From the NCBI RefSeq assembly GCF_003050615.1, contig NZ_NWBU01000009.1:124001-188000 (forward strand): 64,000 nucleotides of DNA, in the 5' to 3' direction. Below, piece after piece: positions 43,349-51,556 of this stretch. Positions within the stretch are counted from its first letter, which is position 1; each line of letters begins with the position of its first letter. Below the pieces are notes generated by a model, which did not search any database, was not told the origin of the DNA, and saw only the letters and a program-made list of their open reading frames with translations. Source of the DNA: Sphingomonas oleivorans (GTDB lineage Bacteria; Pseudomonadota; Alphaproteobacteria; Sphingomonadales; Sphingomonadaceae). The position numbers and the translations under genes are program-made.

Positions 43349-44292
43349 TTCTTCGGCTCGTAATCCGGAAGTTTGCTGCCGCCGAGCACGGCGCCCGCGC
43401 CGCCGCGATCGAAGCGGCCGGCGACGGCGGTCAGCGCCTCGGACATTTCGCTCAGGTCGCGGACGAGCTGGCCCAGTTCCGGCGCGGTGCGGGCGGAAAA
43501 TGCCTGCAATCCGGGGCGCGCGTCGTTGATCGCGGCGTCCAGCGTCTCCATGCTGCGCTGCGCGGATATCACCGTCCGGTTGAGATTGGTCAGCACCGGC
43601 CGCACATCGGCATCGAGCACGCCATTGGTTGTCGCCGCGAGCTTGCCGATCTGTTCGGCGGCGATGCCCGCCTGCCGCACGGCGATGCGCGTCTCGGCGA
43701 GCGTCGCGGCGATTTCCGGCCCGCGATCCGCGAGCGATCCGCTCAGCCGGTCAAGATTGGTGAGGATGCCGGTGATCGAACGCTGGTTCTGGGGCGAAAC
43801 CGTGTCGGCCAGCCGCTCGGTCAGGGTGGAAAGCCGTTCGAGCAGTTCCGGCGCGCTGTTGAGCAGTTCGCCCAATGCGCCCGGCTTGGTCGGGATCGTC
43901 GGCACGCCATGTTCGCCCGGCTGGGTGATCGGCGGCGCACCGCGCACCGCGCCTTCCAGATTGATCTGCGACACGCCCGTGAAACCCACGCCCGCGATCG
44001 TCGCGGTGGTGCCCTGCAGGATCGGCGTATCCTTCTTCACGCTGATGCGCACGCGCACGAATTCCGGCTTTTCGGGCATCAGCGCAATCTCGTCGACCTT
44101 GCCCACCGGCACGCCGGCGAAGGTCACGCTCGATCCCTTGGACAATCCCTCGACCGATGTCTTGAAGAAGATGTCATATTGCTTGTCGTCGGTGCCGTGG
44201 AAGCCCGCGAGCCAGACGATGAAGGCCAGCGCGATCACCAGGAGCGCCAGCACCACCCCGCCCACCAGGACATGGTTGGATCGGTTTTCCAT
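43345..44292 (-). CDS. mlaD: MCE/MlaD family substrate-binding protein
   Basis: A 315-residue protein with an N-terminal membrane helix (HVLVGGVVLALLVIALAFIVWLAGF) and an MCE domain (YDIFFKTSVEGLSKGSSVTFAGVPVG to about residue 110). A long helical tail follows (about 170-290) of the type that forms tunnels or needles in MCE proteins. It connects the inner membrane ABC complex to the periplasm for phospholipid transport. It is eight bases downstream of the ATPase gene. Confidence 0.92.
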   Translation of the reverse strand: MENRSNHVLVGGVVLALLVIALAFIVWLAGFHGTDDKQYDIFFKTSVEGLSKGSSVTFAGVPVGKVDEIALMPEKPEFVRVRISVKKDTPILQGTTATIAGVGFTGVSQINLEGAVRGAPPITQPGEHGVPTIPTKPGALGELLNSAPELLERLSTLTERLADTVSPQNQRSITGILTNLDRLSGSLADRGPEIAATLAETRIAVRQAGIAAEQIGKLAATTNGVLDADVRPVLTNLNRTVISAQRSMETLDAAINDARPGLQAFSARTAPELGQLVRDLSEMSEALTAVAGRFDRGGAGAVLGGSKLPDYEPKK

Positions 44293-44299
44293 CAGTCCC

Positions 44300-45130
44300 C
44301 TATGCCCCCAATTCCGTCATGGGCCGATCCGCGTCGCGCCCGTTGCCCGAATGGCGCTTCGTCGCGTCGGCGGCAACCCGCCCGCGCGGCCCGTTGAAAT
44401 ATTCCTGGATCCACGGATGGTCCAACGCCAGCAATTCCGGGATCGTTCCGACCGCGATCACCCGCTTGTCGGCCAGCACGGCGACGCGGTCGCAAATGGC
44501 GTAGAGCGTGTCCAGATCATGCGTGATGAGGAACACGGTGAGCCCCAGCGTCTTCTTCAGACTTTCGGTCAGCTCGTCGAAATTGGCGGCCCCGATCGGG
44601 TCGAGACCAGCCGTTGGTTCGTCGAGGAACAGCAGTTCAGGATCAAGTGCGAGCGCGCGGGCGAGGCCGGCGCGCTTGCGCATGCCGCCCGAAAGCTCGG
44701 ATGGATATTTGGGCCCGGCTTCCGCCGGCAGCCCGCTCATCGCCACCTTATAGGCCGCGATCTCGTCGAGCAGCCGATCGTCGAGATCGCCATAAAATTC
44801 GCGCAGCGGCACCTGCACATTTTCGGCGACCGTCAGCGTCGAGAAGAGCGCGCCGCCCTGGAACAGCACGCCCCAGCGCCGGCGCATATCCTGCGCTTCC
44901 TCCTCGCTGCGGCCCGCGATCGGCTCGCCGAACACCTCTATCGTGCCCGCGACCGGCTGCTGGAGGCCGACGATCGATCGCATCAGCACCGACTTGCCCG
45001 TGCCCGATCCACCTACCACGCCCAATATCTCGCCGCGCCTGACATCGAGGTCGAGCCCGTCATGGACGATCTGGTCGCCGAAGCTGTTCTTCAGGCCACG
45101 GATGCGGATGATGGCGCCTTTCTCGCTCAT
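44300..45130 (-). CDS. mlaF: MlaF-type ABC transporter ATP-binding protein
   Basis: A 276-residue ATPase of the Mla/Ttg2 group. Walker A is VVGGSGTGKSVLMRSIVGL, the Q-loop is WGVLFQGGALFSTLTVAENV, the signature is ELSGGMRKRAGLARAL and Walker B is LLFLDEPTAGLDPIGA. The start at 45130 is chosen because its ATG overlaps the permease stop (ATGA); an ATG two codons upstream (45136) is also possible. It energises lipid movement by the MlaE-type permease. Confidence 0.93.
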   Translation of the reverse strand: MSEKGAIIRIRGLKNSFGDQIVHDGLDLDVRRGEILGVVGGSGTGKSVLMRSIVGLQQPVAGTIEVFGEPIAGRSEEEAQDMRRRWGVLFQGGALFSTLTVAENVQVPLREFYGDLDDRLLDEIAAYKVAMSGLPAEAGPKYPSELSGGMRKRAGLARALALDPELLFLDEPTAGLDPIGAANFDELTESLKKTLGLTVFLITHDLDTLYAICDRVAVLADKRVIAVGTIPELLALDHPWIQEYFNGPRGRVAADATKRHSGNGRDADRPMTELGA

Positions 45131-46233
45131 ATCCATCCGATCGAGCTGAAGAAGACCGCGAAGACCGCGTCGAGCACGATCACGAGGAAGATCGCCTGCA
45201 CCACCGCCGCCGTCGTGCGCAGGCCCACCTCCTCGGCATTGCCCTTCACCTGCATGCCCTGAAAGCAGCCGGACATGGCGATGATCACGCCGAATACGGG
45301 CGCTTTGATCAGCCCCACCCACAGGTCCGTCATCGGCACCACCTCGCGGATGCGCTGGACGAAGGTGACGGGCGGGATGTCGAGCGAGAGCCAGCAGAAT
45401 ATGCCGCCGCCGATCATCGCCACGATCGAGGCATAGAAGCCGAGCAGCGGCATCAGCACCGTCCCCGCGATCACGCGCGGCAGCACCAGCGCTTCCATCG
45501 GCGAGACGCCGATGGTGCGCATCGCATCCACCTCCTCGGCCAGCCGCATCGATCCGATCTGTGCCGCGAAGGCCGATCCCGATCGGCCCGCTACCATGAT
45601 CGCGGTCATCAGCACGCCCAGCTCGCGCAGCGTGATCCGCCCGATCAGGTTGATCGCGAACACCTCCGCGCCGAACTGGCGGAGCTGCACCGCGCCCTGC
45701 TGGGCGATGACGATGCCGATCAGGAAGCTCATCAGCCCGATGATCGCCAGCGCCTCGACGCCCACCACCTCGAACTGCCGCACGATCGCGTTGAAGCGGA
45801 ATCGCCGCGGCTCGCGGATCAGCCGCCATCCGGTGATGACGGTCAGGCCGAAGAAACCGATCAGGCCGATCAGCGTGCGCCCCGCCTGGAGGGTCGCCGC
45901 GCCGATTTCGTCCATCACGCGCAGGAAGGGCGGACGCGTATCCGGCCTGATCTTGAGCGGCTTGTCCGCCGCGGAAACCTGTTCGAGCAGATGCGCCTGG
46001 TCCGGATCCGCGCCCGTCACCTCCGCCTCATGCTGGGCGAGCCGGTGGACCAGCCAGGCGCCGATCGTGTCCATCCGCTCGACCCCGCTCAGGTCGATCC
46101 GGTCGGGCAGGGGATCGAGCGCGTCGAGCCGCGCCGGCAGGTCGCCGATCCGGGCGAGCGTCAGCGCGCCGGTGAAGCGCAGCGTGCGCCGATCCTGCCC
46201 GTCGTCGAGGATGAAGTCGGCCCGTTCGCTCAT
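45127..46233 (-). CDS. mlaE: MlaE-type lipid ABC transporter permease with N-terminal STAS domain
   Basis: A 368-residue protein. Residues 1-110 look like a STAS domain (LTLARIGDLPARLDALDPLP, IDLSGVERMDTIGAWLVHRL), the role played by the separate MlaB protein in E. coli. Residues 120-368 form the MlaE permease (FEVVGVEALAIIGLMSFLIG, ELGVLMTAIMVAGRSGSAFA, EVDAMRTIGVSPMEALVLPR). The fusion explains why no mlaB is seen. mlaC is also absent and a PqiC-like lipoprotein is present. It opens the operon. Confidence 0.93.
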   Translation of the reverse strand: MSERADFILDDGQDRRTLRFTGALTLARIGDLPARLDALDPLPDRIDLSGVERMDTIGAWLVHRLAQHEAEVTGADPDQAHLLEQVSAADKPLKIRPDTRPPFLRVMDEIGAATLQAGRTLIGLIGFFGLTVITGWRLIREPRRFRFNAIVRQFEVVGVEALAIIGLMSFLIGIVIAQQGAVQLRQFGAEVFAINLIGRITLRELGVLMTAIMVAGRSGSAFAAQIGSMRLAEEVDAMRTIGVSPMEALVLPRVIAGTVLMPLLGFYASIVAMIGGGIFCWLSLDIPPVTFVQRIREVVPMTDLWVGLIKAPVFGVIIAMSGCFQGMQVKGNAEEVGLRTTAAVVQAIFLVIVLDAVFAVFFSSIGWI

Positions 46234-46337
46234 GCGGGCGGACAGTGGCCCAGAAAAATCGGTGCGGCAAGCATCCCTGCGCGGAGCCGTTCGAAAGCAT
46301 TTCGGAATCGGCGCCGCGCGCTTTAGGGACGGGGCCC

Positions 46338-47012
46338 ATGACGGACCTCGCCATCTACGACATGGACCGCACGATCACGCGGACCGGAACCTATACGCCC
46401 TTCCTGCTCCATGCCGCGCGCCGGCTCGCGCCCTGGCGGCTGCTGCTGGCACCCGCCGCCTTCGGCGCGATGGTCGCCTATGCGGCGAAGCTGATCGATC
46501 GCAAGCGGCTGAAGGAGATCAACCATTCGCTGCTGCTCGGCGATCATCTCCCCGCCGCCGCGCTCCGGCCCGTCACCGCCGCCTTCGCCGAGCTGATCTG
46601 GAAGACGAACATCCATCCCGGCGCGCTGACGCAGATCGAAGAGGATCGCGCCGCCGGCCGCCGGCTGGTGCTCGCCACCGCCTCCTACCGCCTCTATGTC
46701 GAGGCGATCGCCGCGAAGCTCGGCTTCGACGATGTCATCGCCACGAACAGCCTCTACGGGCTCGACGATCGCATCCGGGCGAAGGTCGATGGCGAAAATT
46801 GCTACGGCCCCGCCAAGCTGCGCATGATCGAGGCCTGGCTCGCAGCACAGGGGATAGAGCGCGGCGCCGCGCGCATCCGCTTCTATTCCGATCATGTCTC
46901 GGACGCACCCGTGCTCGAATGGGCGGACGAGCCCTTCGCGGTCAATGCCAGCGCCCGGCTTCGCCGCCTCGCCGGCGAACGTGGCTGGCCGCTGGTCAAC
47001 TGGGGCCTCTGA
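46338..47012 (+). CDS. HAD-IB family phosphatase (SerB/CicA-like)
   Basis: A 224-residue HAD hydrolase. The nucleophile motif is DLAIYDMDRTITRTGTY (DxDxT), the second motif is RRLVLATASYRLYVEAIA and the last is FYSDHVSDAPVLEWADEP. A hydrophobic cap region (LLLAPAAFGAMVAYAAKL) is typical of the HAD-IB group near CicA. The substrate is unknown; phosphoserine or a lipid phosphate is possible. The start at 46338 is preferred to 46245, which would extend into the divergent promoter region. Confidence 0.87.
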   Translation: MTDLAIYDMDRTITRTGTYTPFLLHAARRLAPWRLLLAPAAFGAMVAYAAKLIDRKRLKEINHSLLLGDHLPAAALRPVTAAFAELIWKTNIHPGALTQIEEDRAAGRRLVLATASYRLYVEAIAAKLGFDDVIATNSLYGLDDRIRAKVDGENCYGPAKLRMIEAWLAAQGIERGAARIRFYSDHVSDAPVLEWADEPFAVNASARLRRLAGERGWPLVNWGL

Positions 47013-47014
47013 GC

Positions 47015-47042
47015 AAAAGCCCTCTCCCCACCGGGGAGAGGG
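47015..47042 (-). terminator. Bidirectional terminator hairpin
   Basis: A ten-base perfect stem, ccctctcccc with ggggagaggg, has a three-base loop. On the minus strand it is followed by a run of four U residues (gcttttg), so it terminates the 47-50 kb operon. It may also stop read-through from the HAD gene. Confidence 0.8.
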
Positions 47043-47055
47043 TTGGGAGAGGGGC

Positions 47056-48375
47056 CTATCGCAATGCCTGATCGAAATCCGCGATCAGGTCGTCGGCATT
47101 TTCCACGCCGATCGAGATGCGCACCAGATTGTCGCCGATATCGAGCGCCTTCTTGCGTTCGTCGGGCACGGAAAGATGCGTCATCCCCGCCGGATGGCTG
47201 GCGAGCGTCTCGGTGCCGCCTAGGCTCACCGCCAGCTTGGCGATGCGCAGCCGGTCGAGGAAATCGAACGCCTCCGCCTCGCCGCCCTTGAGGTAGAGCG
47301 AGAAGGTCGATCCCGCGCCCGTGCAGTGGCGGCGATAAATATCCGCCTGCCGGCTGCCTTCCTCCAGGAAGCCGAGATAGCCGATCCGTTCCACCTTGGG
47401 ATGATCGCGCAGAAAGGCGCAGACCTTCGCCGCATTCTCGCCCGCTCGCGTCATGCGCAGCTCCAGCGTCTCGAGGCTGCGGAGCAGCATCCAGGCCGAA
47501 TGCGGATCGGTGATCGTGCCGATCGTGTTGCGCATCGCGCGCACCGGATCGATCACCGCTTTCGACCCGACCGCGCCGCCCGCCACCAGATCGCTATGCC
47601 CGCCCGCATATTTGGTGAGCGAATAGAGCACCATGTCCGCGCCATGCTTCAATGGCTGCTGCCAGAGCGGCCCCAGGAAGGTGTTGTCGATCACGATCGG
47701 CGGCTTTTCGGTCTCCTCGGCGAACAGCGCGTCGCGCGCCGCCGTCACCGCCTCGATATCGACCAGCGCATTGGTGGGATTGGCCGGGCTTTCGAGATAG
47801 ACCATTGCCACCCGCCCCGCCTTGCGCGCACGTTCCAGCACCTCGTCTATCTGTGCGCGCGTCGCGCCCGCCGGGAAATCGAGCCAGTTGATCCCGAAGC
47901 GGCCGAGTATCTTGCCGATCAGCGTCTCGGTCGCGGCATAAAGCGGCGCGGAATGGACGATCGTGTCGCCCGGCCTGACGAGCGCCAGCATCACGGTCGC
48001 GATCGCCGCCATGCCGGAGGAGAAGCTGAGCGCGTCCTCCGCATCCTCCCATATGCCGAGCCGATCCTCCAATATTTCCTGATTGGGGCCGTTGAAGCGC
48101 GAATAGATCAGCCCTTCCGCGCCGCCCGGCCGTTTGCCGGTGACGCCTTCGAAATGGCGCTTGCCGGCTGCAGCACTTTCGAAGACGAAGGTGGAGGTGA
48201 GGAAGATGGGCGGCTTCAGCGATCCTTCGGACAGCATCGGATCATAGCCATGGCCCATCATCAGCGTGGCGGGGCTCAAGCGCCGCCCGCTTATTTCCAG
48301 CGGCTGCTGGCGGGGCCGCCGGCGTGGGCTGGCCCCGGTCAGTTCGGCTTCGGTCTCGGGCGTTTCGGATTCCAT
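47056..48375 (-). CDS. Cys/Met metabolism PLP-dependent enzyme (cystathionine gamma-synthase/gamma-lyase family)
   Basis: A 439-residue trans-sulfuration PLP enzyme. The PLP lysine is in MVLYSLTKYAGGHSDLVAGG, with Asp in PPIVIDNTFLGPLWQQPL, the Tyr region in LIYSRFNGPNQEILEDRL, and SSGMAAIATVMLALVRPGD as the phosphate loop. The N-terminal 35 residues are an Arg/Pro-rich extension without homology in core members. Substrate choice (homoserine ester or methionine/cystathionine lyase) cannot be settled. An unusual structured leader precedes the ATG. Confidence 0.9.
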   Translation of the reverse strand: MESETPETEAELTGASPRRRPRQQPLEISGRRLSPATLMMGHGYDPMLSEGSLKPPIFLTSTFVFESAAAGKRHFEGVTGKRPGGAEGLIYSRFNGPNQEILEDRLGIWEDAEDALSFSSGMAAIATVMLALVRPGDTIVHSAPLYAATETLIGKILGRFGINWLDFPAGATRAQIDEVLERARKAGRVAMVYLESPANPTNALVDIEAVTAARDALFAEETEKPPIVIDNTFLGPLWQQPLKHGADMVLYSLTKYAGGHSDLVAGGAVGSKAVIDPVRAMRNTIGTITDPHSAWMLLRSLETLELRMTRAGENAAKVCAFLRDHPKVERIGYLGFLEEGSRQADIYRRHCTGAGSTFSLYLKGGEAEAFDFLDRLRIAKLAVSLGGTETLASHPAGMTHLSVPDERKKALDIGDNLVRISIGVENADDLIADFDQALR

Positions 48376-48379
48376 GATA

Positions 48380-48430
48380 GCGTTCGTCCTGTCCTCTTCG
48401 CCCTTTCGGGCGGGTAGGACAGCCTAACGC
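48380..48430 (-). promoter_or_regulatory. Nested hairpin leader of the Cys/Met PLP gene
   Basis: On the minus strand three stems nest: gcgtt/aacgc outside, tgtcct/aggaca in the middle, and cgccc/gggcg inside with a gaaa tetraloop. The structure ends four bases before the ATG, so the agga that could act as ribosome binding site lies inside a stem. It could be a translational switch or, alternatively, a transcription end for DUF3297. Confidence 0.45.
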
Positions 48431-48471
48431 ATCGGGAGACGATCCGCCTCCGATATGATCGCTCGAAAAGC

Positions 48472-48744
48472 TCAGTCGGCGGATTCGGCGCCCGCGTCGT
48501 CGGGCGTCGGACCGCGGAAATAGGGCTCGACGGGACCGGAAAGCTTCATCGTCATCGGATTGCCATGGCGATCGCGCGAATTGCCGACGGCCATCCGCAC
48601 CCAGCTCTCGCTCACGCAATATTCCTCGATATTGGTCTTCTCGACGCCCTTGAAGCGGATGCCGACGCCGCGGCGCAGCGCTTCCGCGTCGAAATAGGGG
48701 CTCTTGGGATCGATCGAGAGGCGGTCGGGAGGCGTGTCGGTCAT
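48472..48744 (-). CDS. DUF3297 family protein
   Basis: A 90-residue soluble protein matching DUF3297: DRLSIDPKSPYFDAEALRRG, then VGIRFKGVEKTNIEEYCV and SESWVRMAVGNSRDRHGNP. The function is unknown; length and sequence are typical for the family in alphaproteobacteria. It lies 21 bases after UPF0114 and upstream of the PLP-enzyme gene on the same strand. Its acidic end (DDAGAESAD) is variable. Confidence 0.92.
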   Translation of the reverse strand: MTDTPPDRLSIDPKSPYFDAEALRRGVGIRFKGVEKTNIEEYCVSESWVRMAVGNSRDRHGNPMTMKLSGPVEPYFRGPTPDDAGAESAD

Positions 48745-48765
48745 CGTTATAGCTTTCCAGAGGGA

Positions 48766-49320
48766 TTAATGCCGCTGCTGCGACAGGCGGTCGACATAGG
48801 CGATGCCGATCGCCGAAATGATGAAGACGAGATGGATCGCCGTCTGCCACATCACGCCGGTGGTGACGACGCGCGCCGTGGCGGTGCCGATATTGCCCGC
48901 CTCGATGAAGGTGCGCAGCAGATGGATCGACGAAATGCCGATGATCGCCATTGCGAGCTTCACCTTGAGCACGCCCGCATTGACGTGGCTCAGCCATTCC
49001 GGCTGATCGGGATGGTTCTCCAGCCGCAGCCGCGAGACGAATGTCTCATAGCCGCCGACGATCACCATCACGAGCAGGTTGGAGATCATCACCACGTCGA
49101 TCAGGCCGAGCACCACCAGCATGATCTGCTGCTCGCCAAAGTCGCGCGCATGCAGCACCAGGTGCCATAATTCCTTGAGGAACAGGAACATATAGACGCC
49201 CTGGGCGACGATCAGGCCCAGATAGAGCGGCAGCTGCAGCCAGCGCGATCCGAAGATCAGGAGGGGGAGCGGACCGGGACGCTCCGATCGCGTCGCGGGC
49301 GGCGTGGAAGGGAAATCCAT
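48766..49320 (-). CDS. UPF0114 (YqhA/TIGR00645) family membrane protein
   Basis: A 184-residue inner-membrane protein with about four hydrophobic segments ([82 protein letters not shown]). [15 protein letters not shown] and [10 protein letters not shown] are family markers. The function is unknown, although distant similarity to small transporters has been proposed for the family. It follows the dihydroorotase gene by 49 bases. Confidence 0.92.
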   Translation of the reverse strand: MDFPSTPPATRSERPGPLPLLIFGSRWLQLPLYLGLIVAQGVYMFLFLKELWHLVLHARDFGEQQIMLVVLGLIDVVMISNLLVMVIVGGYETFVSRLRLENHPDQPEWLSHVNAGVLKVKLAMAIIGISSIHLLRTFIEAGNIGTATARVVTTGVMWQTAIHLVFIISAIGIAYVDRLSQQRH

Positions 49321-49369
49321 GGCGCCGCCCTATATTGGCCGTTCCCCGGCCCGTCCACCCGGATCGGCC

Positions 49370-50695
49370 CTATCCCCACAGCAGCGGGTCGAACCGCAGC
49401 GGCTGGCCTTCCGCCTGGTTGGCGAGCGTGGCTTCCCACATCACGCGCCGGCCGCGGATGATCGTGCCGACGGGCTTTCCGGTCAGCGCCATGCCCGTGA
49501 AGGGGGACCAGCCGCATTTGGATGCGAGCCAGCTTTCCTCCACCGTCCATTGCGCCTTCAGGTCGACGATCGAGAAATCCGCATCATAGCCCGCCGCGAT
49601 CCGCCCCTTGGCGGTCAGGCCGAACACGCGCTGCGGCCCGGCCGAGGTAAGCTCCACCAGCCGCTGGAGCGTCAGCCGCCCCTTGGCGACATGATCGAGC
49701 ATCAGCGGCAGCAGCGTCTGCACGCCCGGCATGCCGCTCGGCGAGGCGGGATAGGGTTTCGCTTTCTCCTCCTTCAGATGCGGCGCATGGTCCGATCCCA
49801 GCACGTCGGGCACGCCCTGGTTCAGCCAGTGCCATAAGCCCTCGCGATGCGCGGCGGAGCGGATCGGCGGGTTCATCTGCGCATAGCTGCCGAGCCGGGG
49901 ATAGGCCTCCTCGCCCGCCAGGGTCAGATGCTGCGGCGTCACCTCGCAGGTGGCGATGTCCTTATGTTCGGCGATCAGCTCCAGCTCGGCCGGCGTCGTC
50001 ACGTGCAATATATGGATGCGGCGCTTGGCCTCGCGCGCAAGCCTCAGGATGCGGCGTGTGGCGAGCAGCGCGCTCTCATCGTCGCGCCACACCGGATGCG
50101 ATGCGGGATCGCCCTCGATCCGTTCATTGAGCCGCGCCTGCATCCGCGCCTCATCCTCGGCATGGATGGCGACGCGGCGGTGGCCGGACGCCAGCACGCG
50201 CGCCAGCTCCGTATCCTCGGAGACGAGCAGGTCGCCCGTCGATGCGCCCATGAAGATCTTGACGCCCGCCGTGCCGGGCAGCCGCTCCAGCTCCGCCAGC
50301 CGCTCGGCATTGGCGGAGGTCGCGCCGACATAGAAGGCATGATCGCACCACATCCGCCCCTTGGCGCGGGCGAGCTTGTCGCGCACGGCCTCCTCGCTGT
50401 CGGTATTGGGCTTGGTGTTGGGCATTTCGAACACGGCCGTCACGCCGCCCAGCACGGCGGCGCGGCTGCCGCTTTCCAGATCCTCCTTGGCCTCCAGCCC
50501 CGGCTCGCGGAAATGCACCTGGCTGTCGATCACGCCCGGAAGGATGGTCAGCCCTGCGCAGTCGATCGTCTCGCCCGCATCGCCCGATGCGCCAATGGCA
50601 GCGATCCTGCCGTCGCGCACGCCGATATCGGCCTCCACCGGGCCGCCCGGTGTCCAGACGGTGCCATTCTTCAGGATCAGATCGTAGTTCGCCAT
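49370..50695 (-). CDS. pyrC: Dihydroorotase (amidohydrolase family)
   Basis: A 441-residue cyclic amidohydrolase, most likely dihydroorotase for pyrimidine synthesis; a related hydantoinase or allantoinase role is possible. Visible are the metal site VIDSQVHFREPGLEAKEDL, the carboxylated-lysine region AGVKIFMGASTGDL, HAEDEARM, RIHILHVTTPAELEL and GSDHAPHLKEEK. In many members the first metal motif is DxHVH; here the first His is Gln. It sits alone from pyrE but in a minus-strand run with UPF0114 and DUF3297. The start is at a conserved N-terminus. Confidence 0.87.
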   Translation of the reverse strand: MANYDLILKNGTVWTPGGPVEADIGVRDGRIAAIGASGDAGETIDCAGLTILPGVIDSQVHFREPGLEAKEDLESGSRAAVLGGVTAVFEMPNTKPNTDSEEAVRDKLARAKGRMWCDHAFYVGATSANAERLAELERLPGTAGVKIFMGASTGDLLVSEDTELARVLASGHRRVAIHAEDEARMQARLNERIEGDPASHPVWRDDESALLATRRILRLAREAKRRIHILHVTTPAELELIAEHKDIATCEVTPQHLTLAGEEAYPRLGSYAQMNPPIRSAAHREGLWHWLNQGVPDVLGSDHAPHLKEEKAKPYPASPSGMPGVQTLLPLMLDHVAKGRLTLQRLVELTSAGPQRVFGLTAKGRIAAGYDADFSIVDLKAQWTVEESWLASKCGWSPFTGMALTGKPVGTIIRGRRVMWEATLANQAEGQPLRFDPLLWG

Positions 50696-50735
50696 CGCGC
50701 TTTCCTTTCTCGATGCCGCTCCCTACCTGTTCGGC

Positions 50736-51485
50736 ATGAGCGGAACCACCCTGATCGATCGTGCCCTGCTGCGTGTTTCGGGCGAGGATGTGCGCGGCTT
50801 CCTGCAAGGCCTCGTCACGCAGGACCTGTCCACCGTCCGCGAAGGCGCGCCCAAATGGGCGGGGTTGCTGACGGCGCAGGGCAAGGCGCTGTTCGATTTC
50901 CTCCTCTGGGCGGATGGCGACGATATATTGATCGATTGCGAGGCGGATCAGGCCGATGCGCTCGCGCGGCGCCTGACCATGTACCGGCTGCGCCGCCCGA
51001 TCACGATCGCGCGCGAGGAGAAGCTGGCCGTCCATTGGGCGCCATCGGGCGGGGAAGGGGCGGAGGATCCGCGCCTTGCCGCGCTCGGCCGCCGCTGGCT
51101 GGCGGCCCCCGGCGCGCCGGCCGAGGGCTGGCGCGTGCACCGGCTGTCGCTGGGCGTTCCCGAAGGCGTGGCCGAGCTGGGGTCGGACAAGACGCTGTGG
51201 CTCGAATGCAATGCGCGCGAGCTGGGCGGCGTCAGCTTCACCAAGGGCTGCTATGTCGGCCAGGAAAATACCGCGCGGATGAACTATCGCAGCAAGGTCA
51301 ATCGCCGCCTCGTCGTGCGGCGGGTCGAGGCCGATCCGGGCGATGCCGCGCGCATCTATTATCCCGATCTCGGCCTCGCGGTGGAGCATCGCCGGATCGA
51401 GGCGCTGAAGGCCGAGGAAGGCGTGCTTCTGCCCGACTGGCTCGAAGCCGCGATCCGTCCGCAGGGCGCAGCGGAAGAGGCGTAA
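50736..51485 (+). CDS. ygfZ: Folate-binding YgfZ/GcvT-like protein
   Basis: A 249-residue YgfZ protein, which supports repair or assembly of Fe-S enzymes using folate. The signature motif KGCYVGQE with the essential Cys is in SFTKGCYVGQENTARMNYRS (about residue 168). The N-terminus (LLRVSGEDVRGFLQGLVTQDL) matches the family. It is divergent from dihydroorotase with a 40-base gap. No neighbouring Fe-S gene points to a specific client. Confidence 0.93.
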   Translation: MSGTTLIDRALLRVSGEDVRGFLQGLVTQDLSTVREGAPKWAGLLTAQGKALFDFLLWADGDDILIDCEADQADALARRLTMYRLRRPITIAREEKLAVHWAPSGGEGAEDPRLAALGRRWLAAPGAPAEGWRVHRLSLGVPEGVAELGSDKTLWLECNARELGGVSFTKGCYVGQENTARMNYRSKVNRRLVVRRVEADPGDAARIYYPDLGLAVEHRRIEALKAEEGVLLPDWLEAAIRPQGAAEEA

Positions 51486-51514
51486 CCCTTTCCCCCGCGC
51501 GGCTTTCACCCGAC

Positions 51515-51533
51515 CGCGCTCGCCCTGAGCGCG
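51515..51533. terminator. GC-rich hairpin at a convergent gene end
   Basis: Seven-base arms cgcgctc and gagcgcg with loop gccct, flanked by outer ttcac/gtgaa pairs. It lies between ygfZ and the M20 peptidase gene and shares its core with 25598-25618. No T-run is present. Confidence 0.4.
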
Positions 51534-51556
51534 ACGATGTGAAGGGGGCGCCTGCC

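Noticed and set aside
48380-48430. SAM-II riboswitch call for the PLP-gene leader
   Set aside because: The conserved SAM-II pseudoknot bases are not visible. Kept only as an unclassified structured leader.
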